A stretch of 64,000 nt of DNA from Achromobacter kerstersii. GTDB taxonomy: Bacteria > Pseudomonadota > Gammaproteobacteria > Burkholderiales > Burkholderiaceae_B. The stretch is taken from NCBI RefSeq assembly GCF_902859595.1, contig NZ_CADIJQ010000001.1:1240001-1304000 (forward strand), read 5' to 3'. The notes below the pieces were generated by a model, which made no database searches, was not told the origin of the DNA, and saw only the letters and a program-made list of their open reading frames with translations. This document shows positions 1 to 8,950 of this stretch, in pieces. Position 1 is the first letter of the stretch. Each line of letters opens with the position of its first letter. The position numbers and the translations under genes were made by a program.

Positions 1-547
1 TCCCCAGCTTGCCGGGAAAGCCGCACAGCTTGGCCAGGTCATCCAGCGGCGCGTTGGCGCGGCCGTTGTACTTGGCCAGCACGTCCATCAAATCCACATG
101 GCGCGTGTGATAGCGGGCGATGTAGTTGTTGAATTTGAAGTCGCGGTCTTCTTCGCCCATGTCCCAATAGCGCGGCGCAGGCACGCCCAGGATCAGGCTG
201 CGGTAATGCAGAACGGGCAGGTCGAAACCCGAGCCGTTCCAGCTCACCAGCTTGGGCGTGTAGCGTTCGATGGTCTTGAAGAAGCCGGCCAGCAAGGCCG
301 CTTCGGGATCATCAGGCTGGCCCAGCGTCTTGACGCGAAAACCCTGGTCGTCGCGAAACACGCAGCCCACCACCGCCACCTTGTGCAGATGCAGCGGCAG
401 GAAGTCGTGTCCGACGGCCTCGCGGCGCGCGGTCAACGCGCGCTCGACCACTTCCTGGTCAGGGACCTCGGGCCCCCAGCCGTTGAGCTTGCGCAGCCCA
501 TCGGCATCGGGGATGGTTTCAAGGTCGAATACCAGGGTGGGCGTCAT
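1..547 (-). CDS. Predicted 3'-5' exonuclease, PolB-exonuclease-like (3' end beyond window)
   Basis: The start codon is the ATG ending at 547, and it shares ATGA with the nlpD stop. The 182 visible codons begin MTPTLVFDLETIPDAD, which carries the DxE exonuclease motif (D8, E10). WNGSGFDLPVL lies near residue 108, and a HVDLMDVL segment follows. This matches the family of predicted exonucleases related to the proofreading domain of DNA polymerase B, which remove nucleotides from DNA 3' ends. The reading frame runs off the left edge of the window, so the last catalytic Asp region is not visible. It is the last visible gene of the surE-pcm-nlpD run and is probably co-transcribed with it. Confidence 0.85.
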   Translation of the reverse strand, partial: MTPTLVFDLETIPDADGLRKLNGWGPEVPDQEVVERALTARREAVGHDFLPLHLHKVAVVGCVFRDDQGFRVKTLGQPDDPEAALLAGFFKTIERYTPKLVSWNGSGFDLPVLHYRSLILGVPAPRYWDMGEEDRDFKFNNYIARYHTRHVDLMDVLAKYNGRANAPLDDLAKLCGFPGKLG

Positions 548-1407
548 TTGGTGGGCAGGTACTGCATCGGGTCAACCGGCGTGCCTTGGCGGCGGATCTC
601 GAAGTGCAGGCGCGGCGACGTGGTGTCGCTTTGGCCGAGCTCGGCGATCTTGGCGCCGCGCTTGACGTTCTGGCCCGTCTTCACCAGCAAGGCGCGGTTG
701 TGCGCATAGGCGGTGATGAAACCGTTTTGGTGCTCAACGATGATCAGGTTGCCCAGGCCGCGCACGCCGTTGCCGCTGTACTTGACCAGGCCATCGGCTG
801 CGGCGGTGACCGGGTCACCCAGCGCGCCGGAGATATCGATACCCTTGCTGCTGGCGTTGAACGTCTGCACGATCGAGCCATTGGCGGGCCATGCCCAGTT
901 GATGACGTTGGCGTCTGCCGCGCGCGGGGCGGGCTTGGTGTCAACGGGAGCTGGCGCTGGCGCGGGCGTGGCATCCGGAGGCGGCAACGACGCGACCGGC
1001 GCGTCGGGCTGCTGATCCAGAGGACGCGGCTGCGGCTTGGCGCTGGCAATGGGCGCCGACTGCGCGCCACCGCCGCTGCCGGCCGACATCTTCAACACCT
1101 GGCCCACCGAAATCTGGTTGGGATCGCTGAGGTTGTTCCAGCGCTTGACGCTTTCCATGTCCACATTGTTGGCGCGGGCGATCTTGTAGAGCGTGTCGCC
1201 CGGCTTGACCACATAGCTGCCACCGGGCGCTGCCGTCGGTGCAGGTTGCCCGCCGGTCATGTCGACCACCGGAGCGCGAGTTCCTTTTGATGCGCAGCCC
1301 GCCAATATGGCCAGGCTGAGTGCCCCCGCAATAAAAAGCGGACGGCGAAGGCGCGTCATGGACGCGCCCATAGTCATAGCGGTCAGTTGCGACTGCCCGT
1401 TGAGCAT
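544..1407 (-). CDS. nlpD: NlpD-like LysM/M23 murein hydrolase activator lipoprotein
   Basis: An outer-membrane lipoprotein that in the NlpD family activates amidases at the septum rather than cutting peptidoglycan itself. The ATG at 1407 follows AGGAGA at good spacing and gives 287 residues; a TTG 21 nt upstream is less likely. A lipobox LAGC ends at Cys38. One LysM domain spans about 65-108, then comes a Pro/Ala linker, then an M23 fold at about 185-280. The zinc ligands are degraded: the family HxGIDI is SKGIDI here and HLHFEI is RLHFEI. This fits a non-catalytic NlpD-type activator. It lies directly downstream of pcm. Confidence 0.9.
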   Translation of the reverse strand: MLNGQSQLTAMTMGASMTRLRRPLFIAGALSLAILAGCASKGTRAPVVDMTGGQPAPTAAPGGSYVVKPGDTLYKIARANNVDMESVKRWNNLSDPNQISVGQVLKMSAGSGGGAQSAPIASAKPQPRPLDQQPDAPVASLPPPDATPAPAPAPVDTKPAPRAADANVINWAWPANGSIVQTFNASSKGIDISGALGDPVTAAADGLVKYSGNGVRGLGNLIIVEHQNGFITAYAHNRALLVKTGQNVKRGAKIAELGQSDTTSPRLHFEIRRQGTPVDPMQYLPTK

Positions 1408-1424
1408 ACGTTTCTCCTGTTTGC

Positions 1425-2249
1425 TCAAGATTGTATTCCGGCGCGTAGCGGCACAAAGCGCACGGCCTCTAATTCAGTTCTTTTCCAGCTGGCCGCGCCC
1501 GTGCGTTCGATCAGCACCAGGCGCTGGTTCGTGCCCCCTTCCGGGGCGATGAGGCGTCCGCCTGGCGCAAGCTGCGTGAGCAGCGCTTGCGGAATGGCCA
1601 GGCCAGCGGCAGCCACAACGATAGCATCGAACGGCGCCACGCCGGGCAGGCCCAAGGTGCCATCGCCATAGATCAGGCGAATCCTGGTGGTCAGCCGCAA
1701 GGCGCGCAGATGCTCGCGCGCCAGCTCGTAGAGCCCGCGGATACGTTCGATGGAATGGACCTCGCGCACGAACTGCGCCAGCACCGCGGCCTGGTAGCCG
1801 CAACCGGCGCCCACTTCCAGCACGCGCGTGGGTGCGCGGTCTTCGCAGGCGGCGGCAATCATGCGCGCCACCACCCACGGTTGCGAAATGGTTTGCGAAT
1901 GGCCGATGGGCAGCGCCGCGTCTTCATAAGCGCGGCTGGCCAAGGCCTCGTCCACGAACAGATGGCGCGGCACGGCGGACATGGCGTTCAGCACGCGTTC
2001 GTCGCTGATGCCCTGCCCGCGCAAGCGCTGCACCATGGCCTGGCGCAAGCGGTCAGAGTTCAAGCCCAGGTTGCTGCCGGCGGCAGGCACAGGTGCTTGC
2101 GCTGGGCGCTGCAAGGTCGGCGCAGAGATGCGCGTGTTGCTGTTCGTGGCCGTGATGCCGGGGCCGAGGCGGCCTGAGTCATAGCGGACCGGGCTGGGCC
2201 GGCCTGGCACGGCCTGGGACACGTCAGGTTGGCTTACGCGTTTACGCAT
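1425..2249 (-). CDS. pcm: Protein-L-isoaspartate O-methyltransferase
   Basis: Repairs isoaspartyl damage in proteins using S-adenosylmethionine. The methyltransferase body starts near residue 60. It includes [17 protein letters not shown], the SHSQTISQP-type segment (GHSQTISQP) and the SAM motif [16 protein letters not shown], and ends as usual. The ATG at 2249 lies inside the end of surE (16-nt overlap), which implies translational coupling. This start leaves about 55 N-terminal residues rich in Pro, Ala and Ser before the catalytic domain, an extension that E. coli Pcm lacks. An internal start nearer the domain is possible. Confidence 0.92.
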   Translation of the reverse strand: MRKRVSQPDVSQAVPGRPSPVRYDSGRLGPGITATNSNTRISAPTLQRPAQAPVPAAGSNLGLNSDRLRQAMVQRLRGQGISDERVLNAMSAVPRHLFVDEALASRAYEDAALPIGHSQTISQPWVVARMIAAACEDRAPTRVLEVGAGCGYQAAVLAQFVREVHSIERIRGLYELAREHLRALRLTTRIRLIYGDGTLGLPGVAPFDAIVVAAAGLAIPQALLTQLAPGGRLIAPEGGTNQRLVLIERTGAASWKRTELEAVRFVPLRAGIQS

Positions 2250-2992
2250 AGCGGCTCTGCCCAAGTGCGGATTTCATCCAGTTGGCTGTGCTGCGTCAGG
2301 TCCAGCCGCAGCGGCGTCACCGACACGATGCCCTGCTCCACCGCGTGGAAATCCGTGCCGGGGGTGGCGTCGGCCGCCAAGCCTACAGGGCCGATCCAGT
2401 AAACGGTATCGCCGTACGGCGTGGTGGTGCGCACCACGGGCTGCGACGGATGCCGCTTGCCCAGCCGCGTGACGGCGAACCCGTGCAGGTCGTCGAAGCG
2501 GCGGTTGGGGATGTTGACGTTCAGCAAGACGGGCGCCGCCAGGGGCTTGGCCAGATGGCGTTCGACGACCAGACGGGCGGCGCGCGCAGCGGAGTCGATG
2601 TGTTCCCAGCCTTTCTCGGCCAGCGAAAACGCAATGGCCGGGATGCCGAACAGATAGCCTTCGCTAGCCGCGGCGACCGTGCCCGAATAGAGCGTGTCGT
2701 CGCCCATGTTGGCGCCGTTGTTGATACCGGACACGACCAGATCCGGCCGCGTATCCATCAGCCCCGTCAGCGCCACGTGGACGCAGTCGGACGGCGTGCC
2801 GTTGACCGCGATGAAGCCGTTGGACGCCGTACGCACCGACAAGGGGCGGTTCAGCGTCAGGGAGTTCGAGGCGCCGCTGTGGTTGGTCTCGGGCGCAACG
2901 ACGGTGAGATCGCCCAGGCCTTCCAGCGCGGCAACCAGCGCTTCAAGCCCAGGGGCTGAGTAACCATCATCGTTCGAAACCAGAATTCGCAT
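2234..2992 (-). CDS. surE: 5'-nucleotidase / exopolyphosphatase SurE
   Basis: A metal-dependent nucleoside monophosphate phosphatase of the survival-protein-E family, 252 residues, the usual length. [15 protein letters not shown] holds the DD metal ligands (8-9). [12 protein letters not shown] and [19 protein letters not shown] carry the other active-site Ser and Asn residues. The ATG at 2992 starts exactly at the conserved N-terminus; the frame stays open upstream without homology. It is first in a surE-pcm-nlpD set that in many proteobacteria continues into rpoS. Here the set continues into an exonuclease gene instead. Confidence 0.95.
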   Translation of the reverse strand: MRILVSNDDGYSAPGLEALVAALEGLGDLTVVAPETNHSGASNSLTLNRPLSVRTASNGFIAVNGTPSDCVHVALTGLMDTRPDLVVSGINNGANMGDDTLYSGTVAAASEGYLFGIPAIAFSLAEKGWEHIDSAARAARLVVERHLAKPLAAPVLLNVNIPNRRFDDLHGFAVTRLGKRHPSQPVVRTTTPYGDTVYWIGPVGLAADATPGTDFHAVEQGIVSVTPLRLDLTQHSQLDEIRTWAEPLCVNA

Positions 2993-3172
2993 TGTGCATC
3001 CGAAAGAAAATAAAACGCGCGTGGACGTGTCGGATTGTACCGTCCGCAGCCGGACCCTGTATGACTGCCTGCGACAAGCGGGCGCCGACGCCACGCTCGA
3101 TAACCCGTACCCAGGGCCGCCCCCGGGCGCGGTAGAATCCGCGCCATTACGACAACAACGGACTCCCTTTCC

Positions 3173-3814
3173 ATGGCGATTACCGAACCCTCCCTGGCGT
3201 TCACCGCTGCGCTCATCCTGCTGGCCTACCTGATCGGCTCCGTGCCGTTCGCCGTAGTCGTCAGCAAGCTGATGGGGCTGCAAGACCCCCGTAGCTACGG
3301 GTCCAAGAACCCTGGCGCCACGAACGTGCTGCGCACCGGCAACAAGACGGCGGCTGCGCTGACCTTGCTGGGCGACGCCGCCAAGGGATGGTTCGCGATC
3401 TGGCTGGCTGAACAGCTGGCCCCCGGCATCGCTCCGGCTGGCCTGGCCCTGGTGGCGCTGGCCGCCTTTGTCGGCCACCTGTACCCCGTGTTCCTGGGTT
3501 TCAAGGGCGGCAAGGGCGTTGCGACGGCGCTGGGCGTGCTGGTGGCGATTCAGCCCTGGCTGGCCGTGGCCACCGCGGCCACCTGGCTGATCATTGCCAT
3601 CTTTTTCCGCTATTCCTCGCTGGCCTCGCTGGTGGCGGCGTTCTTTGCGCCGGTGTATTACGTGTTCGGTTCAGGCCTGGCCTGGTATGCCCAGCCCGCC
3701 ATGGGCATCGCGCTGGCCGTCATCGGTGTGCTGCTGTTCTACCGCCACCGCGCCAACATCACGCGCCTGGTGCAAGGCACCGAAAGCAAAATTGGCGGCG
3801 GCAAGAAAAAATAA
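3173..3814 (+). CDS. plsY: Acyl-phosphate:glycerol-3-phosphate acyltransferase
   Basis: An integral membrane enzyme that acylates glycerol-3-phosphate at sn-1 with acyl-phosphate, the first step of phospholipid synthesis. The 213-residue protein has about five membrane segments. The family motifs are visible: GSVPFA near residue 22, [16 protein letters not shown] near 43-58, and the glycine-rich [12 protein letters not shown] loop near 110. It is divergent from surE. Its message ends at a strong terminator hairpin shared with convergent tsaD. Confidence 0.95.
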   Translation: MAITEPSLAFTAALILLAYLIGSVPFAVVVSKLMGLQDPRSYGSKNPGATNVLRTGNKTAAALTLLGDAAKGWFAIWLAEQLAPGIAPAGLALVALAAFVGHLYPVFLGFKGGKGVATALGVLVAIQPWLAVATAATWLIIAIFFRYSSLASLVAAFFAPVYYVFGSGLAWYAQPAMGIALAVIGVLLFYRHRANITRLVQGTESKIGGGKKK

Positions 3815-3842
3815 GCGGTCTTCCGAGACGCGCTTTTCGATG

Positions 3843-3869
3843 AAAAAGGCGGCCTGGCCGCCTTTTTTT
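3843..3869. terminator. Bidirectional intrinsic terminator between plsY and tsaD
   Basis: A perfect 12-bp stem (3843-3854 with 3856-3867; core GGCGGCC/GGCCGCC) is flanked by five A on the left and seven T on the right. It can therefore terminate plsY rightward and tsaD leftward. Confidence 0.85.
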
Positions 3870-3872
3870 ATT

Positions 3873-4002
3873 GCCGGATGCGTTTGCCGGATGCGTTTGC
3901 CGGATGCGTTTGCCGGATGCGTTTGCCGACTGCGTCTGCCTACTGCCTTTGCCGACTGCCTTTGCCGACTGCCTTTGCCGACTGCCTTCACCGACCGCTA
4001 AG
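3873..4002. repeat. 13-bp tandem array at the tsaD 3' end
   Basis: Nine clear 13-bp units lie at 3873-3989: four gccggatgcgttt, then gccgactgcgtct, gcctactgccttt, and three gccgactgccttt-like units. A tenth degenerate unit at 3990-4002 contains the tsaD stop codon (3998-4000). There are no spacers, so it is not CRISPR. In tsaD orientation it lies between the stop codon and the terminator. Confidence 0.9.
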
Positions 4003-5029
4003 CGATATCGGCCAAGTCCCAGCGCGGCTTGACCGTAAAGCTGTGCGCATCCGGGTCCAGCGTCACCAAGCCCGCCTTGACTCGCTCGGCCGCCGCAAAG
4101 GCGATCATCGCGCCGTTATCGGTGCACAGTTCCAACGGGGGAAAGTACGCTTGGGCGCGCAACGGCTTGAGGGCCGCGGCCAGCTTGGCGCGCAGCAGCT
4201 GATTGGCGCCCACGCCGCCCGCCACCACCAGCCGGCGCAGCCCGGTCTGCTTCAGCGCCTTGATGGCCTTGGCCGCCAGCACATCCACAATTGCGCCCTG
4301 CGTGGCCGCCGCCAGATCGGCGCGGGTCTGGTCGTCCAGCCCGCCCGCCTTTTCCGCCGCCTTGACCCGCGTCAGCACAGCCGTTTTCAAGCCGCTGAAG
4401 CTGAAATCCAAGTCACCACTGTGCAGCATCGGCCGAGGCAGCTCGAAGCGCGATGCGTCGCCCTGGCCCGCAAGCTTGGCCAACGCGGGGCCGCCGGGGT
4501 AGCCCAGGCCCATCAGCTTGGCCGACTTGTCGAAGGCTTCGCCTGCGGCGTCGTCCAGCGTTTCGCCCAGCAATTCGTAGCGGCCCACGCCGTCCACCCG
4601 CATCAGTTGCGTGTGGCCGCCAGACACCAGCAGCGCCACGAAGGGAAAGTCGGGTCTGGGGTCGGCCAGCATCGGCGACAGCAGATGCCCTTCCAGGTGA
4701 TGGATGCCGATGGCGGGCAGATGGCGAGACCACGCAAACGACTGCGCAACGCTCGCGCCCACGAGCAGCGCGCCCGCCAAGCCCGGGCCGGCCGTATAGG
4801 CCACGGCGCCGATGTCCGACATTTGCAGGCCTGCCTCTTCCAGCACCTGACGGGTCAAGGGGACGACGCGGCGAATATGGTCGCGCGAGGCAAGTTCCGG
4901 CACCACGCCACCATATTCCTGGTGCATGGCGATCTGGGTATGCAGCGCGTGCGCGAGCAGACCTCGTTCCGTACAAACGGCTGCGACACCGGTTTCGTCG
5001 CAGGAGCTTTCAAAGCCGAGAATAATCAT
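3998..5029 (-). CDS. tsaD: tRNA N6-threonylcarbamoyladenosine transferase TsaD
   Basis: The catalytic subunit that transfers the threonylcarbamoyl group to A37 of ANN-decoding tRNAs, acting with TsaB and TsaE (not in the window). It is 343 residues, standard length. N-terminal [16 protein letters not shown], metal ligands in HLEGH (111-115), SGGHTQ (135-140) and CTDNGAMIA near residue 300 are all intact. It converges on plsY, with a tandem array in its 3' tail. The start is divergent from a purine permease. Confidence 0.96.
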   Translation of the reverse strand: MIILGFESSCDETGVAAVCTERGLLAHALHTQIAMHQEYGGVVPELASRDHIRRVVPLTRQVLEEAGLQMSDIGAVAYTAGPGLAGALLVGASVAQSFAWSRHLPAIGIHHLEGHLLSPMLADPRPDFPFVALLVSGGHTQLMRVDGVGRYELLGETLDDAAGEAFDKSAKLMGLGYPGGPALAKLAGQGDASRFELPRPMLHSGDLDFSFSGLKTAVLTRVKAAEKAGGLDDQTRADLAAATQGAIVDVLAAKAIKALKQTGLRRLVVAGGVGANQLLRAKLAAALKPLRAQAYFPPLELCTDNGAMIAFAAAERVKAGLVTLDPDAHSFTVKPRWDLADIA

Positions 5030-5139
5030 GGCGGCAGAGTTTACAACTGATGCGAAAATACGCCTGTTTCAAAATTGCGGAGGCCCTTCGGCCGCCGCCC
5101 ACAACAACCTATAAGCCTGCAAACCCATTGGGGACTCGA

Positions 5140-6432
5140 ATGCTGGAGAAGCTATTCAAGCTGCGTGAACACGGGACTACCGCGCGCACCGAGATCGTGG
5201 CCGGTCTGACGACCTTCCTGACGATGTCATACATCATCTTCGTCAACCCGGACATCCTGTCGTCCACCGGCATGGACCGCGATGCGGTCTTCGTCGCCAC
5301 CTGCCTGGCCGCCGCGCTGGGCTCGCTGGTGATGGCGCTGATCGCCAACTGGCCGATCGGCATGGCGCCGGGCATGGGCCTGAACGCGTTCTTCGCCTTC
5401 ACCGTGGTCAAGACCATGGGCTACACGTGGGAACAGGCGCTGGGCGCCGTGTTCATCTCGGGCGTGATCTTCCTGATCCTGACGATATCGGGCATACGGG
5501 TATGGCTCGTCAAAGGCATTCCGCATTCGCTGCGCAGCGCCATTGCCGCGGGCATCGGGCTGTTCCTCGCCATTATCGCGCTGTCCAGCGCCGGCATCGT
5601 CGTTGCCCACCCGGCCACCAAGGTCTCGTTGGGTAACCTGACAACGCATGGCCCGCTGTTCGCGATTCTGGGCTTCTTCATCATCGCGTCGCTGGACGCG
5701 CTGCGCGTGCGCGGCGCCATCCTGATCGGCATCATCGTCGTGACGGTGTTGTCGATGGCGATGGGCTACAACGAGTTCAAAGGCATCTTCTCGGCCCCGC
5801 CCAGCCTGGCGCCCACGTTCTTGAAGCTGGACATCATGGGCGCGCTGCACAGCGGTTTCGTCCACGTGATTCTGGTGTTCGTGCTGGTGGAAGTGTTCGA
5901 CGCCACCGGCACGCTGGTGGGCGTGGCCAAGCGCGCCGGCCTGGTGCCGGAAGGCAAGCCCAACCGCTTGGGCCGCGCCCTGTTCGCCGACAGCACCGCC
6001 ATCGTCGCAGGCTCCGCACTGGGCACCAGCAGCACGACGGCGTTTGTGGAAAGCGCCTCGGGCGTGCAGGCAGGCGGGCGCACCGGCATGACCGCACTGG
6101 TCGTCGCCCTGCTGTTCCTGGCCGCTTTGTTCATTTCGCCGTTGGCCGGCGCCGTGCCGGCCTACGCCACCGCCCCCGCCCTGCTCTATGTGGCCGGCCT
6201 GATGATGCGCGAGCTGATCGACATCGACTGGAACGAAGTCACCGAAGCCACGCCGGCCGCCCTGACGGCGCTGGTCATGCCTTTCACGTACTCCATCGCC
6301 AACGGCATTGCCTTCGGCTTCATCAGCTACGTGGTGCTGAAAGCCGCCACGGGCAAGGTCCGCGACGTGCATCCGGCCACGTGGCTGGTGGCGGTGCTGT
6401 TCGTGATCCGCTACGCGTTCTTCCCGGAATAA
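5140..6432 (+). CDS. AzgA-like purine (adenine/guanine/hypoxanthine) permease, NCS2 family
   Basis: An inner-membrane purine base:proton symporter. The 430-residue protein begins MLEKLFKLREHGTTARTE, which matches the family N-terminus. The frame is open 90 nt further upstream but without family similarity. GMAPGMGLNAFFAF (TM3) and FVESASGVQAGGRTG (the substrate-site motif of the AzgA/PbuG branch) are visible, with 12-14 hydrophobic segments. A strong terminator follows it, so it is probably monocistronic. The exact base specificity cannot be read from sequence. Confidence 0.9.
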   Translation: MLEKLFKLREHGTTARTEIVAGLTTFLTMSYIIFVNPDILSSTGMDRDAVFVATCLAAALGSLVMALIANWPIGMAPGMGLNAFFAFTVVKTMGYTWEQALGAVFISGVIFLILTISGIRVWLVKGIPHSLRSAIAAGIGLFLAIIALSSAGIVVAHPATKVSLGNLTTHGPLFAILGFFIIASLDALRVRGAILIGIIVVTVLSMAMGYNEFKGIFSAPPSLAPTFLKLDIMGALHSGFVHVILVFVLVEVFDATGTLVGVAKRAGLVPEGKPNRLGRALFADSTAIVAGSALGTSSTTAFVESASGVQAGGRTGMTALVVALLFLAALFISPLAGAVPAYATAPALLYVAGLMMRELIDIDWNEVTEATPAALTALVMPFTYSIANGIAFGFISYVVLKAATGKVRDVHPATWLVAVLFVIRYAFFPE

Positions 6433-6451
6433 GCGGCGTCTGCTCGCAACG

Positions 6452-6486
6452 AAAGCCGCCCGGCATGGCCGTGGCGGCTTTTTTAT
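6452..6486 (+). terminator. Intrinsic terminator of the purine permease gene
   Basis: The stem AAAGCCGCC (6452-6460) pairs with GGCGGCTTT (6472-6480) and runs into six T. It lies 20 nt after the permease stop codon. Confidence 0.85.
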
Positions 6487-6692
6487 TGCGCGCGCGCGGG
6501 GCCGATCGGCCCTGGCAATCATCAAGATAGTCTCAGCCAATACAACCCGCCCGCCCACAAGGTTGCTGCCGGTTCAGCTTGATTTCGCCGATACACTCCC
6601 CATGTATCACGGTATATGGAGTCCACCTTGCGCCTTACCCGATTTGCCCCCGCACTGCCGCCCTGTCACGCCTTGCACGCTGAGGTGTCCGC

Positions 6693-7715
6693 ATGAGCGC
6701 CCTCGCCCGCATTCCGTTCTCGGTCCTTGACCTGGCCCCGATTGTTCAGGGCCGCGACGCGGCTGACGCCTTCCGCAATACCGTGGCGGTGGCGCAGCAC
6801 GTTGAACGCTTGGGCTACAAGCGCTTCTGGCTGGCCGAGCATCACAACATCAACGGCGTGGCCTCCAGCGCCACGGCGGTGCTGATTGGCCACGTTGCAG
6901 GCCATACGAGCACGCTGCGCGTCGGGTCCGGCGGCATCATGCTGCCCAACCATGCGCCGCTGGTCATCGCGGAACAGTTTGGCACGCTGGAAACGCTGTA
7001 CCCGGGACGTATCGACCTGGGCTTGGGCCGCGCGCCCGGCAGCGACGGCGCGACCCAGCACGCGCTGCGCCGCGGCCCCCGCAGTGGCCTGGAGTTCCCG
7101 GCGCTGGTCGAGGAATTGCGCGGCTTCCTGGCGGCGTCACGCCCGGGGCAGCCGGTGCGCGCCATTCCCGGCGAAGGCCTGGATATTCCGATCTGGCTGC
7201 TGGGCTCCAGTGATTTCAGCGCCCGTCTGGCCGCGGAATTGGGTCTGCCCTTCTCGTTTGCGGGGCACTTCTCGCCCGAGGGCATGGCGGCAATGCGCCT
7301 GTACCGGCATCTGTTCAAGCCATCGGCCACGCTGGCCCGCCCGTACGCCATGATCGGCGTGCCGGTGGTGGCGGCGGAATCCGACGAGGCCGCTCAGCGC
7401 CAGGCCACCACGCAGCAGCTGAAATTCCTGTCGCTCGTGCGCGGGCACCGCCTGCAATTGCAGCCGCCGGTCGAGAATATGGACGGTTTGTGGAACGAAT
7501 GGGAGCGTGAAGCGGTCAATCAAAGATTGGGCGCGTCCATCGTGGGCGGACCCGATACCGTCAAGCGCCGTCTGGAAGCGCTGGTGGCCGAAACGGAAGC
7601 CGACGAAGTCATGATCGTGTCCGACTTCTTCGACATCGCCGACCGCCTGCGCTCCTTCGAAATTGTCGCGTCGTTGAAGAACGACGCCGGCGTCTCCACA
7701 AAAACCGCGGTCTAA
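6693..7715 (+). CDS. Luciferase-like flavin-dependent monooxygenase (LLM class, YhbW-like)
   Basis: A 340-residue protein of the bacterial luciferase fold that would use reduced FMN and oxygen; the substrate is unknown. It begins with the group-1 signature [11 protein letters not shown]. It then shows [12 protein letters not shown] near residue 48, [14 protein letters not shown] near 77 and [12 protein letters not shown]-type residues ([12 protein letters not shown]) near 108. GAGGTG precedes the ATG. It stands alone between terminator-bounded genes, so context gives no pathway. Confidence 0.88.
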   Translation: MSALARIPFSVLDLAPIVQGRDAADAFRNTVAVAQHVERLGYKRFWLAEHHNINGVASSATAVLIGHVAGHTSTLRVGSGGIMLPNHAPLVIAEQFGTLETLYPGRIDLGLGRAPGSDGATQHALRRGPRSGLEFPALVEELRGFLAASRPGQPVRAIPGEGLDIPIWLLGSSDFSARLAAELGLPFSFAGHFSPEGMAAMRLYRHLFKPSATLARPYAMIGVPVVAAESDEAAQRQATTQQLKFLSLVRGHRLQLQPPVENMDGLWNEWEREAVNQRLGASIVGGPDTVKRRLEALVAETEADEVMIVSDFFDIADRLRSFEIVASLKNDAGVSTKTAV

Positions 7716-7750
7716 AGCACCGCTGACTGCGCTCTCCATAGCGCTAACCA

Positions 7751-7780
7751 TTGCGACGCAGCTATCGACGGCTCTACTAT
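7751..7780 (+). promoter_or_regulatory. Candidate sigma-70 promoter for thioredoxin
   Basis: TTGCGA (7751-7756) and TACTAT (7775-7780) are separated by 18 nt, about 110 nt upstream of the thioredoxin ATG. Found by eye only. Confidence 0.35.
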
Positions 7781-7890
7781 TACCGACAGAGCGCGTGGCA
7801 CATCAAGCGTCGCCGAATCAGGTCCGGGGCAGGCACACCCTGAATCTCTGACACCGCCTTTTGCGCCGTGCATCGCGGCAAGGATACAAA

Positions 7891-8265
7891 ATGAGTATTG
7901 TTGAACTCACCAAAGACAGCTTCCAGGACGCCATCACCCCCGACGGCACCCTGATCGTCGACTTCTGGGCTCCCTGGTGTGGCCCCTGCCGTGGTTTTGC
8001 TCCCGTGTTCGAGCAAGCCGCGACCGAGCACACCGACGTCACGTTCGCCAAGGTGAACACCGACGTTGAGCAGGAATTGGCCGGCGCCCTGGGTATCCGC
8101 TCGATCCCCACGCTGATGGTCTTCCGTGAGAAGGTCCTGCTGTTCTCGCAACCCGGCGCCTTGTCGGGCGGCCAGCTGAACGAGCTGCTCGCCAAGATCA
8201 AGGAAGTGGACATGGAAAAGGTCCACCAGGAAATCGCCGCGGCGCAAGACAGCCAGAACGCGTAA
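7891..8265 (+). CDS. Thioredoxin
   Basis: A cytoplasmic disulfide reductase of 124 residues, with the active site WCGPC at 29-33 preceded by DFWAP and the cis-proline segment IRSIPTLM near 74. AGGA precedes the ATG at 7891. Upstream in-frame codons lack homology. The C-terminus is about 15 residues longer than E. coli TrxA, with a charged Glu/Lys/Gln-rich tail. A terminator follows. Whether this is the main thioredoxin or a paralogue cannot be told from this window. Confidence 0.93.
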   Translation: MSIVELTKDSFQDAITPDGTLIVDFWAPWCGPCRGFAPVFEQAATEHTDVTFAKVNTDVEQELAGALGIRSIPTLMVFREKVLLFSQPGALSGGQLNELLAKIKEVDMEKVHQEIAAAQDSQNA

Positions 8266-8271
8266 ACAACT

Positions 8272-8297
8272 AAGGGGCCCGACAGCGGGTCCCTTTT
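8272..8297 (+). terminator. Intrinsic terminator after thioredoxin
   Basis: A hairpin AAGGGGCCCG / CGGGTCCCTT with one G-U pair runs into TTTT, starting 7 nt after the stop codon. Confidence 0.75.
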
Positions 8298-8328
8298 CAT
8301 TGTTGCGCGGGATTCATTCAGGTCCGGG

Positions 8329-8925
8329 TCACGACACCAGTTCCCAGGCCGAGCGCCCGCGCGTGATGTTGGCGACGGTGACCTCCAGGTCACTTACCGC
8401 AGTGCGCGGCACCACGAAGCACAGCGCCACGCCCTCTTCATTGAAATCTTCCTGCTGCACCACCGCGCCCGCCTGCGCCAAGCGCGACTTCAGCAGCGCC
8501 AGTTCCGCAAAGCCGCACGTGCAGGTCACGGTTGCCAGGTCCACGATTTCGGTGCGTTCGCCCAGGCGCAGGCAATTCGCGGCGCAGCCGCCGTAGGCCC
8601 GCACCAAGCCGCCCGCCCCCAACTTGATGCCGCCATACCAGCGCACGACCAGCACCGCCACGCGGTCCATGTCCTGCCCTTCGATGGCTTGCAGAATGGG
8701 ACGGCCGGCCGTGCCGCCGGGTTCGCCATCATCGTTGAATCGGTATTCCTGCCCGATGCGGTAGGCCCAGCAGTTGTGGGTGGCTTCGGGGTCGCTGCGC
8801 TCGGCAAAGAATCGCATCGCCTCGTCCACCGTGGCGACCGGCGCGGCGTAACCGACAAAGCGGCTTTTCTTGATGTCTTCCTGATACGAGCAAGGAGCGG
8901 TCAACGTGTGCGTCATGCCCGGCAT
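8329..8925 (-). CDS. yigZ: YigZ/IMPACT family protein (UPF0029)
   Basis: 198 residues. The N-terminal UPF0029/IMPACT domain has SRFVGYAAPV near 21, THNCWAYRIG near 49, FNDDGEPGGTAGRPIL near 63 and VVRWYGGIKLGAGGLVRAYG near 92, followed by a short ferredoxin-like C-terminal domain. Family members bind nucleic acid or ribosome-associated partners, but their exact role is unsettled. An ATG at 8916 is an alternative start three codons downstream. Confidence 0.92.
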   Translation of the reverse strand: MPGMTHTLTAPCSYQEDIKKSRFVGYAAPVATVDEAMRFFAERSDPEATHNCWAYRIGQEYRFNDDGEPGGTAGRPILQAIEGQDMDRVAVLVVRWYGGIKLGAGGLVRAYGGCAANCLRLGERTEIVDLATVTCTCGFAELALLKSRLAQAGAVVQQEDFNEEGVALCFVVPRTAVSDLEVTVANITRGRSAWELVS

Positions 8926-8950
8926 TGTAAGTGCTGGCGCACGCGCGTCT

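Noticed and set aside
3873-4002. Possible CRISPR array
   Set aside because: The units abut directly with no unique spacers, the unit is only 13 bp, and no cas genes are present.
5030-5139. Purine riboswitch upstream of the AzgA-like permease
   Set aside because: Only a small GGCC/GGCC hairpin is visible; the conserved purine-aptamer loops are absent.
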